Positions 8,764 to 16,774 of a DNA stretch of 64,000 nt are shown in pieces; positions within the stretch are counted from its first letter, which is position 1; every line of letters starts with the position of its first letter. The notes below the pieces were generated by a model that saw only the letters and a program-made list of their open reading frames with translations, had not been told where the DNA came from and did not search any database. The stretch is taken from positions 1-64,000 of the forward strand of contig CANJMF010000012.1 of the NCBI GenBank assembly GCA_947475895.1, read 5' to 3'. The DNA comes from Fidelibacterota bacterium (GTDB lineage Bacteria > Pseudomonadota > Alphaproteobacteria > Rhodospirillales > Rhodospirillaceae). The translations under genes and the position numbers were made by a program.

Positions 8764-9222
8764 ATGCCGCAGAAAGCGGGCGTTCTCGGACTCGCAGCGA
8801 CAATGATCGTCGCTGCGGCCGTGGCAGCGGAAGCAGGGCAAGCGCGCGGGCAGCTTGTCGTCAGCGCTTATGTCATGGTGACGGCGTCCATTGCGACGGC
8901 GCTCACGAGCAATCCGCTCGATCCACAGAGCATCAATGGTACCGGTTTCGGCACGCGGACCATCGCCGCGCCGCAAACCGCCGCAGCGACCTCCAGCGCA
9001 CCTGCGCTTATACCCGTCAGCAATAAGCCGACAATCTGCGCGGCCGTCGCTGTCAGCTGCAGCGGTGACGCACCGATGCGCCTCAACGTTGACGGGCAAG
9101 CCGAATCAGCTGTTGGTGGTGAGCGATGTGGACCCTCAAACAGGGCAACACGCCAAAGCTTCGGGTTGTGCGGAACGCCCGCACCACAATCGAACTTCTT
9201 CGCGGTCACAATCGAATACTAG
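8764..9222 (+). CDS. Secreted protein, first gene of the pilus cluster
   Basis: A 152-residue protein with a signal peptide (about 30 residues, cleavage near AGQARG). The mature part starts QLVVSAYVMVTASI and ends FFAVTIEY, echoing the first and last strands of spore coat U (SCPU) pilins (VSA-type start, VTVxY end). Between them the usual pilin motifs are hard to see. It may be a diverged pilin subunit or an accessory protein of the fibre. A ribosome site (GAGGGGTAGGGG) precedes the ATG. The gap of 229 bases to the next pilin gene suggests a separate leader there. Confidence 0.6.
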   Translation: MPQKAGVLGLAATMIVAAAVAAEAGQARGQLVVSAYVMVTASIATALTSNPLDPQSINGTGFGTRTIAAPQTAAATSSAPALIPVSNKPTICAAVAVSCSGDAPMRLNVDGQAESAVGGERCGPSNRATRQSFGLCGTPAPQSNFFAVTIEY

Positions 9223-9451
9223 TAACGACGCCGTGCTTCGCTTCATACGAGCGGTTATTTAACGGCACTTACTAGGCGCGCGTGTACTAACAGTGATGTC
9301 ACGCGTGCAACTCATTTCAAACGCAATTGAATCCCATAAGGAACTCGTTCGCTACCCAATGGGTTATGAGGGGTCGTATGGGGTTCAGAAGAATTTCACA
9401 TATGAGACACCGCGCCGTTGTGGAGCCATCAGTGAAAAAGAGGGTTTAACA

Positions 9452-9973
9452 ATGAAATATCTTTCGACTAACTTCGCGTCTGCTTTCAGCCGTAGCGTTC
9501 TTGCGCTGGGTGCTGTCGCTGCAGTGTCGGCGATTGGTTTCTCGGCTGCACAGGCCGCGACTGCAACGGCGAATTTGTCAGTGTCCGCCAGCATCGCCGG
9601 CGCCTGCACCGTCGGTGGCGCCGCGTTGAGTTTCGGCGCCTATTCGGCCACAGCCGCCAGCACAGCCAACAGCACAATTTCAGTGACCTGCAGCAACGGC
9701 ACTAACGCGACCGTGTCGTTGAACCAGGGTGCAAACAATAACCGCGTGCCGTCGGCCGGTAGCCGTGCGCTCGGCAACGGCGCCGGTGCTTACCTCGGCT
9801 ATGAAATCTATTCCGACAACGCGCTCGCGACGATTTGGAACGCGGCCAATACACAGCCGATCGCGTCCACAGGTTCCCCTGTTTCGCTGACCGCCTATGG
9901 CCGCATCCCCGCCGGACAAAACCCGGCGACCGGCAGCTACAACGACAACGTCACCATCACCGTGACGTTCTAA
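9452..9973 (+). CDS. Spore coat U domain pilin, likely major subunit of a Csu-type pilus
   Basis: A 173-residue secreted SCPU-domain protein. The signal peptide spans residues 1-35 (cleavage after AAQA). The mature domain has two cysteines (GACTVG and VTCSNG), the LGYEIYSD segment, YGRIPAGQN and the final GSYNDNVTITVTF, as in CsuA/B and related pilins joined by donor-strand exchange. The start at 9452 follows AAAGAGGG; longer readings give no signal peptide at the N-terminus. Its TAA overlaps the ATG of the chaperone gene (TAATG), so the two are translationally coupled. Confidence 0.88.
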   Translation: MKYLSTNFASAFSRSVLALGAVAAVSAIGFSAAQAATATANLSVSASIAGACTVGGAALSFGAYSATAASTANSTISVTCSNGTNATVSLNQGANNNRVPSAGSRALGNGAGAYLGYEIYSDNALATIWNAANTQPIASTGSPVSLTAYGRIPAGQNPATGSYNDNVTITVTF

Positions 9974-10803
9974 TGCGGTGTTCCGCGCAGCAGCTAAAAA
10001 TGGGCGGGGCGAAAGCCCCGTTCGTTTTCGCTCTTGTGGCGGCGCTGTTGTTGACCGCCCAGGCCACGTTCGCGTCTCCTGTTACTGTCACGCCGACCAC
10101 AGTCGTTCTTGGTCCCAATCAAACCACCGCGCTGATCACACTCACCAACGAGAGCGACGATCCCACGCGGTTCGAAGCTGCTGCCAATGTCTGGTCGGAA
10201 AATCCCGACGGCACCACGGTGCTCGAACCCAATGCCGACATTATTGTTTTTCCCCAGCTCACAACGCTCGCGCCCCATGAGTCCAAGCGCATTCGCATTG
10301 GAACCGAGCGCGCGCCGGGCACGGCGGAGCGCAGCTACCGCCTGATCCTGCAGGAATTACCCCAGCTTAATCGCGATACGGGTCGCCTTCAAATTCAAGT
10401 GCTGGCGAAAATCAGCCTCCCGATCTTCGTCACACCGCGCGGCGCGCAAGCGACCGCCGCCATTGTACCGCCGCGACTTGAAAACGGTGTTTTGCAATTC
10501 GACGTGGCCAACACAGGCGCTATGCGTTTCGTCCTGCGACAAGTCGACGTCATTGGCCATGGCGTGGGCGGTGAGACGTTCTCGCTTAAAACCGCCGGCT
10601 GGTATGTGCTCGCGGGCGGACGGCGCACATTCCAGGTGGCGCTAAACGCCGCCGATTGCCGCCGCACCACGGAAGTCGAGATCAAGGCATCGGGCGAAAT
10701 GAACCCTGCGTCGATCAAAGTTCCGGTCACTGCCGCCGCGTGCGGCACCGCGCAGGAAGCACGATTCCTCAAGATCGCGGCCAGTCCCGCGTCTCCCTCC
10801 TAA
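9973..10803 (+). CDS. Periplasmic pilus chaperone, PapD/CsuC type
   Basis: A 276-residue protein of the PapD-like chaperone family, which holds pilins in the periplasm and supplies the missing beta-strand until the usher takes them. After a signal peptide (residues 10-35) come the two Ig-like domains. The first includes PVTVTPTTVVLGPNQTTA, TLTNESDDPTRFEAAANVWSENPDG and the RLILQELPQ strand. The second covers roughly residues 160-276. It sits between the pilin and usher genes, the usual order pilin-chaperone-usher-tip. An internal ATG at 10000 is an alternative start. Confidence 0.88.
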   Translation: MRCSAQQLKMGGAKAPFVFALVAALLLTAQATFASPVTVTPTTVVLGPNQTTALITLTNESDDPTRFEAAANVWSENPDGTTVLEPNADIIVFPQLTTLAPHESKRIRIGTERAPGTAERSYRLILQELPQLNRDTGRLQIQVLAKISLPIFVTPRGAQATAAIVPPRLENGVLQFDVANTGAMRFVLRQVDVIGHGVGGETFSLKTAGWYVLAGGRRTFQVALNAADCRRTTEVEIKASGEMNPASIKVPVTAAACGTAQEARFLKIAASPASPS

Positions 10804-10831
10804 TCATCTTCACAGCTAAATAAATCTGGTC

Positions 10832-13175
10832 GTGGCACGCCACAGACACTCACCCGCCGGACTTCATCCAAAAAGCCGCACAAGAATTTTGTGCGTCCTT
10901 CTCGTTTTAACTGCTGGTGCAATTGGATCGGTGGATATGCGCGCTATCGCGGCCGAAGCGACAAGTCCCGCGCTGCTGGAATTGACCGTCAATGGCGTGC
11001 CCAAAGGGAGCGCGCGCGTTCTGGTGCGCGGAGATGAAATCCTCATCTCCCTGGACACGTTGAAAGCCGCCGGAATCTTAGATACGCCCACCAAGATTGA
11101 AACTATCGACGGCCTCGCCTTCGTGGCGTCCAAGAACCTCGGACCGAAGATCAAGGCGGCTTACGACCAGGATACCCTCACGCTGACTTTAACGGTCGAT
11201 CCGCAAGCCTTGGCGCCAACGACCATAGGACCTCGCCAGCGGTGCGCCAACGGATCTCGAGAACGTCGATAGCCCTTCCGGCTTCATCAACTACGCCATC
11301 AGCGACACCAACGGCCGCACGCCCAGTTTTCTCAGCGAACAGAACGCGCGTTTCGGCAAAGCGCTTTTCAGCAATGCCTTTTCCATCAGCTCCGACGGGC
11401 GCTTTATCCGCGGCAACACCAACGTCACCTTCGACAACCGCGCGAAGGCGACCCGCGTTACCATCGGTGACACTTTGAACGCCGAAGGGCTGTTTGGTGG
11501 TGTGGCGCGTATCGGGGGCATCAGTTACGCCAGCGACTTCTCCCTCAACCCCTATTTCACGCCCTATCCTAATCAGCGTTTCGCCGGTGTGGTCTCGACC
11601 CAATCCACGGCTGACATTTTTGTGAACGGGCGCCTGGTGCGGAGCGTCGAGGTGCCGCCCGGCGTCTTTAATCTCGAGAATCTGCCGGGCGTTTCGGGCG
11701 CTGGAAACATCCGCGTCATCGTGCGCAATGCTTTTGGCCAGGCGCAGGAACTCAATGCGCCCTATTACATGGGAACGACGCTCCTGCGCGACGGCCTCAG
11801 CGATTTCAACTACACCGTCGGGCTCGAGCGCGACTTGGTGCTCACGGGTGCGGGATCTTACGGCGGCCTCGCGGGTGCCGCCCATCACCGCTACGGACTG
11901 AGCGACTCTCTTACGGTCGGCGGTTTCGCTGTCGCCGATAAACGCAAGGTAGCCTTCGGCCCCGAGGCCACGATTGGTCTTCCGATTGGAACGCTCGGTG
12001 TCTTCTTGGCTGGCAGCCGTCAGGACAGCATGAATGGAAGCGCCGCAGCCATTCAATATTCCTTTCAATCGCCGAAGTTCAGCGCGGGTGCCGCGTTCAC
12101 ATACACAAGCCCGCACTACGCCACACTCGGCCTGGAACGCACCGACGACCGCGCAACAACGCGCGTCGATGCATTCGTGGGAATTCCCATTGGCAAGGTC
12201 ACCGATCTTTCGTTCGATCTCAGTCACGCGCGGTTTCGCGATGCCGGCATTAGCAGCCGGGCGAGCGTGACAGCGTCAACACGCATTGGCCGCAGACTCA
12301 ATCTCGCGCTCACAGTCTCCCACGTTGAAACCGCCAATACGCCCGTCGACAACGGTGCGTTCCTCGGCTTGACCGTAGCGCTGGGCACACGCGCAACAGC
12401 GACCGCATCCGTGGATATCGCGCGGCGCGGCGCGACCGAAGCCATTCAAATTCAACAGTCGCTGCCTCACGGCGAAGGGCTCGGCTATTTGGTTCAGGCC
12501 GCCAAGGGCCCCCAGGCGGCCACCTTCGCAGACATTCAGTATCAGGGACGCTATGGCCTGTATGAAGTCGATGTCGTTCACACGGCGGGGCAAACGCAAA
12601 CCACGGTTTCGGCGGCGGGCGCCATTGTTGCCATCGGCGGGCGCGTCCTCGCGGCACGTCCCATTCAAGATGCATACGCTTTGGTGCGAACACCGGACGT
12701 GCCCAATGTCACCACCACGCTGTCGCATCAAAATGTCGGCACAACCGACGCCCACGGCGATGTGCTGGTGCCAAATCTTCTCAGTTACTACGGCAATGTC
12801 CTCGGCATTGATGACCAGGATATTCCGCTCGATTACGCCATCGCAAAAACCGAACGGACAATTGCGCCGTCCTATCGCGGTGGCGCCGTGGTCGTCTTCC
12901 CGGTCAAGCGATTGCAAGCGTTCCTCGGTAAGCTCGAGGTGGTTCGCCAAGGCGAAACCGTCGTGCCGGCTTATGGCGATCTAAGTGTTAGCGGCGATGG
13001 GGCAGTGGCCTCGCCTATCGACGCGCAAGGCGCTTTTTATCTCGAGACGCTGCCGCGCGGGACAAATGCCGCCACCATTCGTTATGAAGGCGGCAGCTGT
13101 ACTTTCATGATTGCCGCGCCGCAGTCGAGTGAACGCTTTGTCCAAATGGGAAAGCTAACATGCGTCGAAAATTAG
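10832..13175 (+). pseudogene. Fimbrial outer-membrane usher (CsuD-like), split by a one-base frameshift
   Basis: Ushers form the outer-membrane pore that assembles chaperone-bound pilins. The N-terminal part (GTG start at 10832, signal peptide, LLELTVNGVPKGSARVLV) runs in one frame to a stop at 11272. The rest continues in the next frame, from a stop at 11226-11228 to 13175 (INYAISDTNGRTPSFL, NPYFTPYPNQRFAGVVSTQS, the plug and beta-barrel, and a final Cys pair GGSCTFM and KLTCVEN). Removing one G near 11228-11230 joins them into about 780 residues, the normal length for archaic ushers. Either the gene is broken in this strain, or the extra base is a sequencing error. The C-terminus overlaps the next pilin gene by 16 bases. 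Confidence 0.82.
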
Positions 13176-13615
13176 CGCTTCTCGCACCGCTGGCGCTGCT
13201 CTGGGCGCCCGTGGCCATGGCCGAAAACAACCGGTGCACGGTCAGTGTGTCCTCGGTACAGTTCGGAACCTACAGCGCCTTGCGCCTCGGCGACGTCCGC
13301 ACCACTGGTACGGTGGTTTATAATTGTACACAGGCATCGCCCATTACCATCGCCATTAGCCGCGGCGGCGGATCGTTTCTTGAAAACCGCCGCATGACGC
13401 AAGCCGGTTTCGATTTGGCCTACAATCTCTATCTCGACGCGGCCGGCAGCATCATGTGGGGCGACGGCACGAGTGGAACACAGGTCTACCGCGATCCGGC
13501 GCCGGCACCGAACACCAACATGTCCGTGCCGATTTACGCGCGCGTGCCCGCCAATCAACGCCTTGCTCATACCGGCCCGTATGATGACAATCTCATCGTC
13601 ACGATAAATTACTGA
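13160..13615 (+). CDS. Spore coat U domain protein, likely tip or minor pilin
   Basis: A 151-residue secreted SCPU-domain protein and last gene of the pilus operon. The signal peptide ends near residue 21 (AMA-EN). The mature domain shows RCTVSVSSVQFGTY, VVYNCTQ, AYNLYLDAAGSIMWGDG and the closing GPYDDNLIVTINY. In Csu-type clusters the gene after the usher encodes the tip adhesin, which usually has two domains. Here there is only one, so a minor pilin is also possible. Its start lies 16 bases inside the usher gene. Confidence 0.85.
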   Translation: MRRKLALLAPLALLWAPVAMAENNRCTVSVSSVQFGTYSALRLGDVRTTGTVVYNCTQASPITIAISRGGGSFLENRRMTQAGFDLAYNLYLDAAGSIMWGDGTSGTQVYRDPAPAPNTNMSVPIYARVPANQRLAHTGPYDDNLIVTINY

Positions 13616-13634
13616 TTCGCGCGAAGAGGGGGCC

Positions 13635-13997
13635 ATGCCAAAAACGACGACCGTCTACGGAATCAAAAATTGCGACACCATGAAGAAAGCGCGGGCGTGG
13701 CTCGACGATCATGGAATCGCATACGCATTTCACGATTATAAAACCGCGGGCATCGACCGCGAGACGCTCGAATCCTGGGCGAAGAAAGTTGGCTGGGAGA
13801 AGCTGCTCAATCGTCAGGGGCAGACATTCCGAAAATTGTCCGATTTAGACAAACGAGATCTCACCGAGAAGAAGGCCATCGCTTTGATGATGGCCCAGCC
13901 ATCCATGATAAAACGCCCCGTGGTTGATCGAGCCGGAAAATTATCGGTCGGGTTTTTACCGGCCGAATATCAAGACACATTCGCAAAAAATCGTTGA
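13635..13997 (+). CDS. ArsC/Spx-family protein, YffB type
   Basis: A 120-residue thioredoxin-fold protein of the arsenate reductase (ArsC)-related family. It has one N-terminal cysteine in GIKNCDTMKKARAWL, the YKTAGIDRETLE segment, RKLSDLDKRDL and the PSMIKRPVVD motif before the last strand. This pattern fits the YffB group, whose cellular role is not settled; it is not necessarily an arsenate enzyme, since no ars genes lie nearby. The ribosome site GAAGAGGGGG precedes the ATG. It follows the pilus operon by 20 bases and could share its transcript. Confidence 0.82.
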   Translation: MPKTTTVYGIKNCDTMKKARAWLDDHGIAYAFHDYKTAGIDRETLESWAKKVGWEKLLNRQGQTFRKLSDLDKRDLTEKKAIALMMAQPSMIKRPVVDRAGKLSVGFLPAEYQDTFAKNR

Positions 13998-14041
13998 TCT
14001 CAATTGCGGCGAACTTGCTCCAGGTTAATGTCGGCCTCCAC

Positions 14042-14059
14042 CGGAGGTTATAACCTCCG
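14042..14059. promoter_or_regulatory. Perfect 18-base palindrome, possible operator
   Basis: CGGAGGTTATAACCTCCG is fully self-complementary and lies 19 bases before the ATG of the CxxC-protein gene, in the gap after the YffB gene. Its position suits a repressor site or a short terminator stem. It would also hide the GGAGG within it from ribosomes. Confidence 0.5.
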
Positions 14060-14078
14060 CAATGGAGCCAACCATCTG

Positions 14079-14293
14079 ATGCCGACTGCGAAAATTTCCC
14101 AATTTCTGTGCCCAACATGTGGCCGTCGCGGCACCGCGACGTGGGAAAAAACACGTCCGCGCTGGCGTACAGCACACTCTCGCTGATGGAGTTGTCAGAT
14201 GGTTTTGTCGGCGTCGATGTCGGCAAAAACGAGGGCCCGCGCATTGAATGCGCAAAATGCCGCGTCGCGGTGACCGAAGAGAAATCCGCCTAA
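14079..14293 (+). pseudogene. Small CxxC zinc-ribbon-like protein, frameshifted at an A run
   Basis: The first frame (ATG 14079) gives MPTAKISQFLCPTCGRRGTA and then TWEKT before reading into unrelated sequence and a stop. The second frame, joined at the A6 run around 14136-14141, gives NTSALAYSTLSLMELSDGF and IECAKCRVAVTEEKSA up to 14293. Together they make about 70 residues with CPTC and CAKC pairs, a layout for one bound zinc. A -1 shift on the A run, by indel, transcriptional slippage or ribosomal slippage, would restore it. It overlaps the Crp-type gene tail to tail by 4 bases. Function is unknown. Confidence 0.6.
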
Positions 14294-14997
14294 GCGGATT
14301 TCGGAAGCTGCAGGTACGCGTCCTGGAATTGAGCGTAAGCCTTTAGGCGCCCGAGATCTTTGATGGTGATTGAACGGCGTTGCAGCGTCACCAACTTATT
14401 GTCGCGCAAACGGCTCAACACACGATTGATGTGAACCGTCGACAAGGCGGTCGCGTCGGCAAGTTCAATCTGGCTCACCGGCAATGCGCAGCCGCCCGCA
14501 ACATCCACATCTGATCCGTCCAGGCGCGTGCACAGTTCGCAGATCAAATAGGCGACGCGCTTGTCGGCGGGGCGGCGACCGATATTCACCAGCCATTCTC
14601 GCAACACCGCGGCTTCGGCTTTCGACGTGCGCCACAAATTGCGTGAAATACGCGGATACTCATCCATGATCCCGGCGAGGGCATCGTTGTCGAGATAAGC
14701 GATGAGGCATTGCGACAGTGTACCCAGATGATATTCGGGTTGATGTGCATAGCCCTCGCAGAAATCTCCTGGCACGAGGAAGCCGACAATCTGACGCGCA
14801 CCGTCTTCGAAGATTTTGTAGCGGCAAGCGAGACCGCTAAGGATGACGCAGGACTTCTGCGAATTTTCATCCTCATGCAGAATCGATTTGCGCGCCGCAA
14901 TCTTGCGGGTGTTTTGGCTCACGTCGACAATGACTTGGCACTCGGTTTTCGACAACCGGCCGTATTTTTCCAATTTACGTACGAAGCGAACCGCCAC
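14290..14997 (-). CDS. Crp/Fnr family transcriptional regulator
   Basis: A protein of about 235 residues with an N-terminal cyclic-nucleotide-binding-type domain (the jellyroll with SCVILSGLACRYKIFEDGARQIVGFLVPGDF) and a C-terminal winged helix (ALPVSQIELADATALSTVHI, NRVLSRLRDNKLVTL). It lacks the N-terminal Cys cluster of true Fnr proteins, so it probably does not sense oxygen through an iron-sulfur cluster. Such proteins are common in alphaproteobacteria and mostly lack known ligands. I favour the GTG at 14997 because TTGAGG lies 6 bases upstream; a TTG at 15009 is the alternative. Confidence 0.85.
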   Translation of the reverse strand: MAVRFVRKLEKYGRLSKTECQVIVDVSQNTRKIAARKSILHEDENSQKSCVILSGLACRYKIFEDGARQIVGFLVPGDFCEGYAHQPEYHLGTLSQCLIAYLDNDALAGIMDEYPRISRNLWRTSKAEAAVLREWLVNIGRRPADKRVAYLICELCTRLDGSDVDVAGGCALPVSQIELADATALSTVHINRVLSRLRDNKLVTLQRRSITIKDLGRLKAYAQFQDAYLQLPKSA

Positions 14998-15367
14998 GAT
15001 GGGCCTCAACTGTCAGCAGATTTATGGGGGAAACACAAAATCACCGCTGCGCAGCGCCGCGCCGTGCGGTCATATTCCGTAGAACCCCCAAAGCAATCTA
15101 CAACCGAGCGTAACGGCTCACATTCACTCAGGTTAATGTGATGAGCGCCTGCGATGCGCGTGCAACGATCGTTTCTCATAGGCGTGAAACGCGGTCCCGC
15201 TTCGGCTGGGTCCGTTGAAGTTGTGATATATGCTAAGGAACAATCACTGGGTTGGAGCGTGGACAACCTTTCTCATCGAAGAGTTGTGGAACGCTTTTTC
15301 GCCTACGAGCGATACGTGGCCCACTGGAAGCTGATTGCTCGGTATTAAGTTCATCGGTCGAAAACCA
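14998..15367. other. Gap upstream of the Crp/Fnr gene, no convincing gene
   Basis: About 370 bases with no gene that I can support. One open frame on each strand covers part of it, but both lack ribosome sites and family features. A hairpin (TCACATT and AATGTGA, 15118-15141) is visible. Its half-sites are in the reverse order to a CRP/FNR site, so I do not call it an operator. Confidence 0.5.
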
Positions 15368-15406
15368 AAACGGCCGCGCGTGTCAGAGTGACCACCGCGG
15401 CCGTTT
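15368..15406 (-). terminator. Terminator for the 31-residue peptide gene
   Basis: AAACGGCCGCG (15368-15378) and CGCGGCCGTTT (15396-15406) form a perfect 11-base-pair stem. On the minus strand it lies about 20 bases after the stop codon of the small peptide gene. Confidence 0.75.
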
Positions 15407-15427
15407 GTGTGCGTCGACAGGGTTTTG

Positions 15428-15523
15428 TTAGACGAGGGCGCTCATGACGGCGAACGTCGCCGCAAGAACGCCGGTCGTCACCACGAAGGTGGTTACTTCG
15501 ATATACTCATATGTCTTTGCCAT
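15428..15523 (-). CDS. 31-residue single-span membrane peptide
   Basis: A very short gene reading MAKTYEYIEVTTFV and continuing as a hydrophobic stretch rich in Val, Thr and Ala to a final SALV. It should form a single membrane helix after a short hydrophilic head. Three things support it as real: an excellent ribosome site (AAGGAG, 6 bases before the ATG), a clean stop, and a strong terminator directly downstream (15368-15406). I know no family for it. Paired palindromes upstream (15578-15622) may control it. Confidence 0.62.
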   Translation of the reverse strand: MAKTYEYIEVTTFVVTTGVLAATFAVMSALV

Positions 15524-15577
15524 CTTTAGCTCCTTGGTCGAATGAACGACCTCCCTGGCGCTTGAGATGAGGGCGAA

Positions 15578-15622
15578 TGACTTATGCCGCAACGCAGCAT
15601 AAGTCATGGCAGCAATGCTGCC
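15578..15622. promoter_or_regulatory. Two adjacent palindromes upstream of the 31-residue peptide gene
   Basis: TGACTTATGC (15578-15587) pairs with GCATAAGTCA (15597-15606). Next to it GGCAGCAATGCTGCC (15608-15622) is a perfect palindrome around one base. They lie 55-100 bases upstream of the small peptide start, in a gap rich in A+T on its far side. They could be operators or leader RNA structure. Confidence 0.45.
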
Positions 15623-15709
15623 TTCGCATGGCTGCGTGGGAAATAAGTCTTTGTTTTAAATTAATTATTTAGATTTATTCACATCGCCCATGTGCGCCAT
15701 GAGCGGCCG

Positions 15710-16069
15710 TCACCCCATGATCAGCTGCAAGGGGCGGTCAAAAACCCGCAAAACATCGTCCAGGGAATGGCTTTGTTTAAGCCGGGACTGGCGGTCAAAA
15801 ACCACATAGGCGCCGTTGCGCGCCGATCCGCGGCTTTTGCTTTCGCTGCGCGGCCCCAGCTTGGAAATCACGAATTGGGGGTGCTCGTTGCTACGCGCGA
15901 AAATCATGAAGCTGGCAGCATCGGCGCCGTGAACGATGGCGTAGTCGCGCCATTCGCCGCGGGCGACGCGCATGGAATAAAGGCCAAGAAGCCGGTTCAA
16001 CTCAAGGCGATTGAAGTGAACATAAGGGGGCTTGCGCCGGTGGTCCTTGAGACGAACGACCGCAGACAT
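15710..16069 (-). CDS. DUF2794 family protein
   Basis: A 119-residue soluble protein matching the DUF2794 pattern, a family almost confined to alphaproteobacteria: VHFNRLELNRLLGLYSMRVA, then GEWRDYAI, FMIFARSNEHPQFVISKLGP and the LDDVLRVF end. The family function is unknown. It has no signal peptide or membrane segment. It is a single gene, convergent with nothing and separated from its neighbours by non-coding gaps. The ATG at 16069 gives the usual length. Confidence 0.85.
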   Translation of the reverse strand: MSAVVRLKDHRRKPPYVHFNRLELNRLLGLYSMRVARGEWRDYAIVHGADAASFMIFARSNEHPQFVISKLGPRSESKSRGSARNGAYVVFDRQSRLKQSHSLDDVLRVFDRPLQLIMG

Positions 16070-16223
16070 GGCCCTGGTTGGCCCCTAAACCGCGATTTCA
16101 CGGCGCATGGCGCTATCTTTCCAGACGGAAGACGCCCGGGTCAAGAGGCGCCGTTGCGGCGCCGGAGGCAAGTTTAAAAATGCACGAGGATCAAACAGGC
16201 CCGGAAAAGGGGCCGAATCAGGC

Positions 16224-16526
16224 CTAATAGCCTGACGAACCCATTTGCTGGTTCTTGCGATCTTGGTCCGGCTGATCGAAGCAGTTCGTGTCGGCCAGGG
16301 TCTTATAGCAATACCGGCTTACTTCTTCGGCGCGGTAGCCGGGTGGGCGCGCATTGCACAAACGCGATGCGACTTTGCCCGAGTGATCCTCGCACCGATA
16401 ACCCCATGCCTGTGCCAAAGTCGCGTCGGCGCTCATGCCACAGCCAAACAGGGTCATTGCGCAAATAGCGACGCAAACGACGTAAAGACCTGTCATGCCG
16501 GCGGCATAGGTAATGCGGGCGCCCAT
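16224..16526 (-). CDS. Small envelope protein, probable lipoprotein
   Basis: About 100 residues. A hydrophobic stretch (GLYVVCVAICAMTLFGC) ends in a lipobox-like LFGC, then a soluble part with several cysteines ends in RYCYKTLADTNCFDQPDQ and MGSSGY. The YCYxTL-x-CxxQP ending is common among small alphaproteobacterial lipoproteins of unknown role. I favour the ATG at 16526 (AAAAGG 5 bases upstream), which gives a proper signal peptide. An ATG at 16583 would add 19 hydrophilic residues in front. It stands alone on its strand. Confidence 0.65.
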   Translation of the reverse strand: MGARITYAAGMTGLYVVCVAICAMTLFGCGMSADATLAQAWGYRCEDHSGKVASRLCNARPPGYRAEEVSRYCYKTLADTNCFDQPDQDRKNQQMGSSGY

Positions 16527-16774
16527 AGGCACCTTTTCTTGCCCTTCTTCAGGGCCGGCAATGAGAATGGATTTCGGTTCCATTCCGGCATCTCAAACCG
16601 TTCCGGTTAATAAACCCTAAAGATCGGTAAGCGCCTGTTGTAACACCGAAATTCCAGCACCCGCCAAAACCTCAGGCTGTCTGAGCGGTCATTTGCCTAT
16701 CCGAGCCCGACTCTTTATGTTTCGCCCTCGTTTAAACCTCGTTTCGACAACCGCCGTCTCCGGAGCCCTTTCTC

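Noticed and set aside
8891-9262. Alternative frame across the first pilus-cluster gene
   Set aside because: The frame starting at 8764 has a ribosome site, a signal peptide and a pilin-like last strand right before its stop, so no frameshift is needed.
11178-12227. Long open frame antisense to the usher gene
   Set aside because: Shadow of the usher coding strand; no start signals or recognisable protein.
15118-15141. TCACATT...AATGTGA as a Crp/Fnr operator
   Set aside because: The half-sites are in the reverse order to the TGTGA-N6-TCACA consensus and are 10 bases apart.
15154-15348. Possible 64-residue gene in the gap upstream of the Crp/Fnr gene
   Set aside because: No ribosome site, no hydrophobic or family features, and an equally good open frame lies on the other strand.
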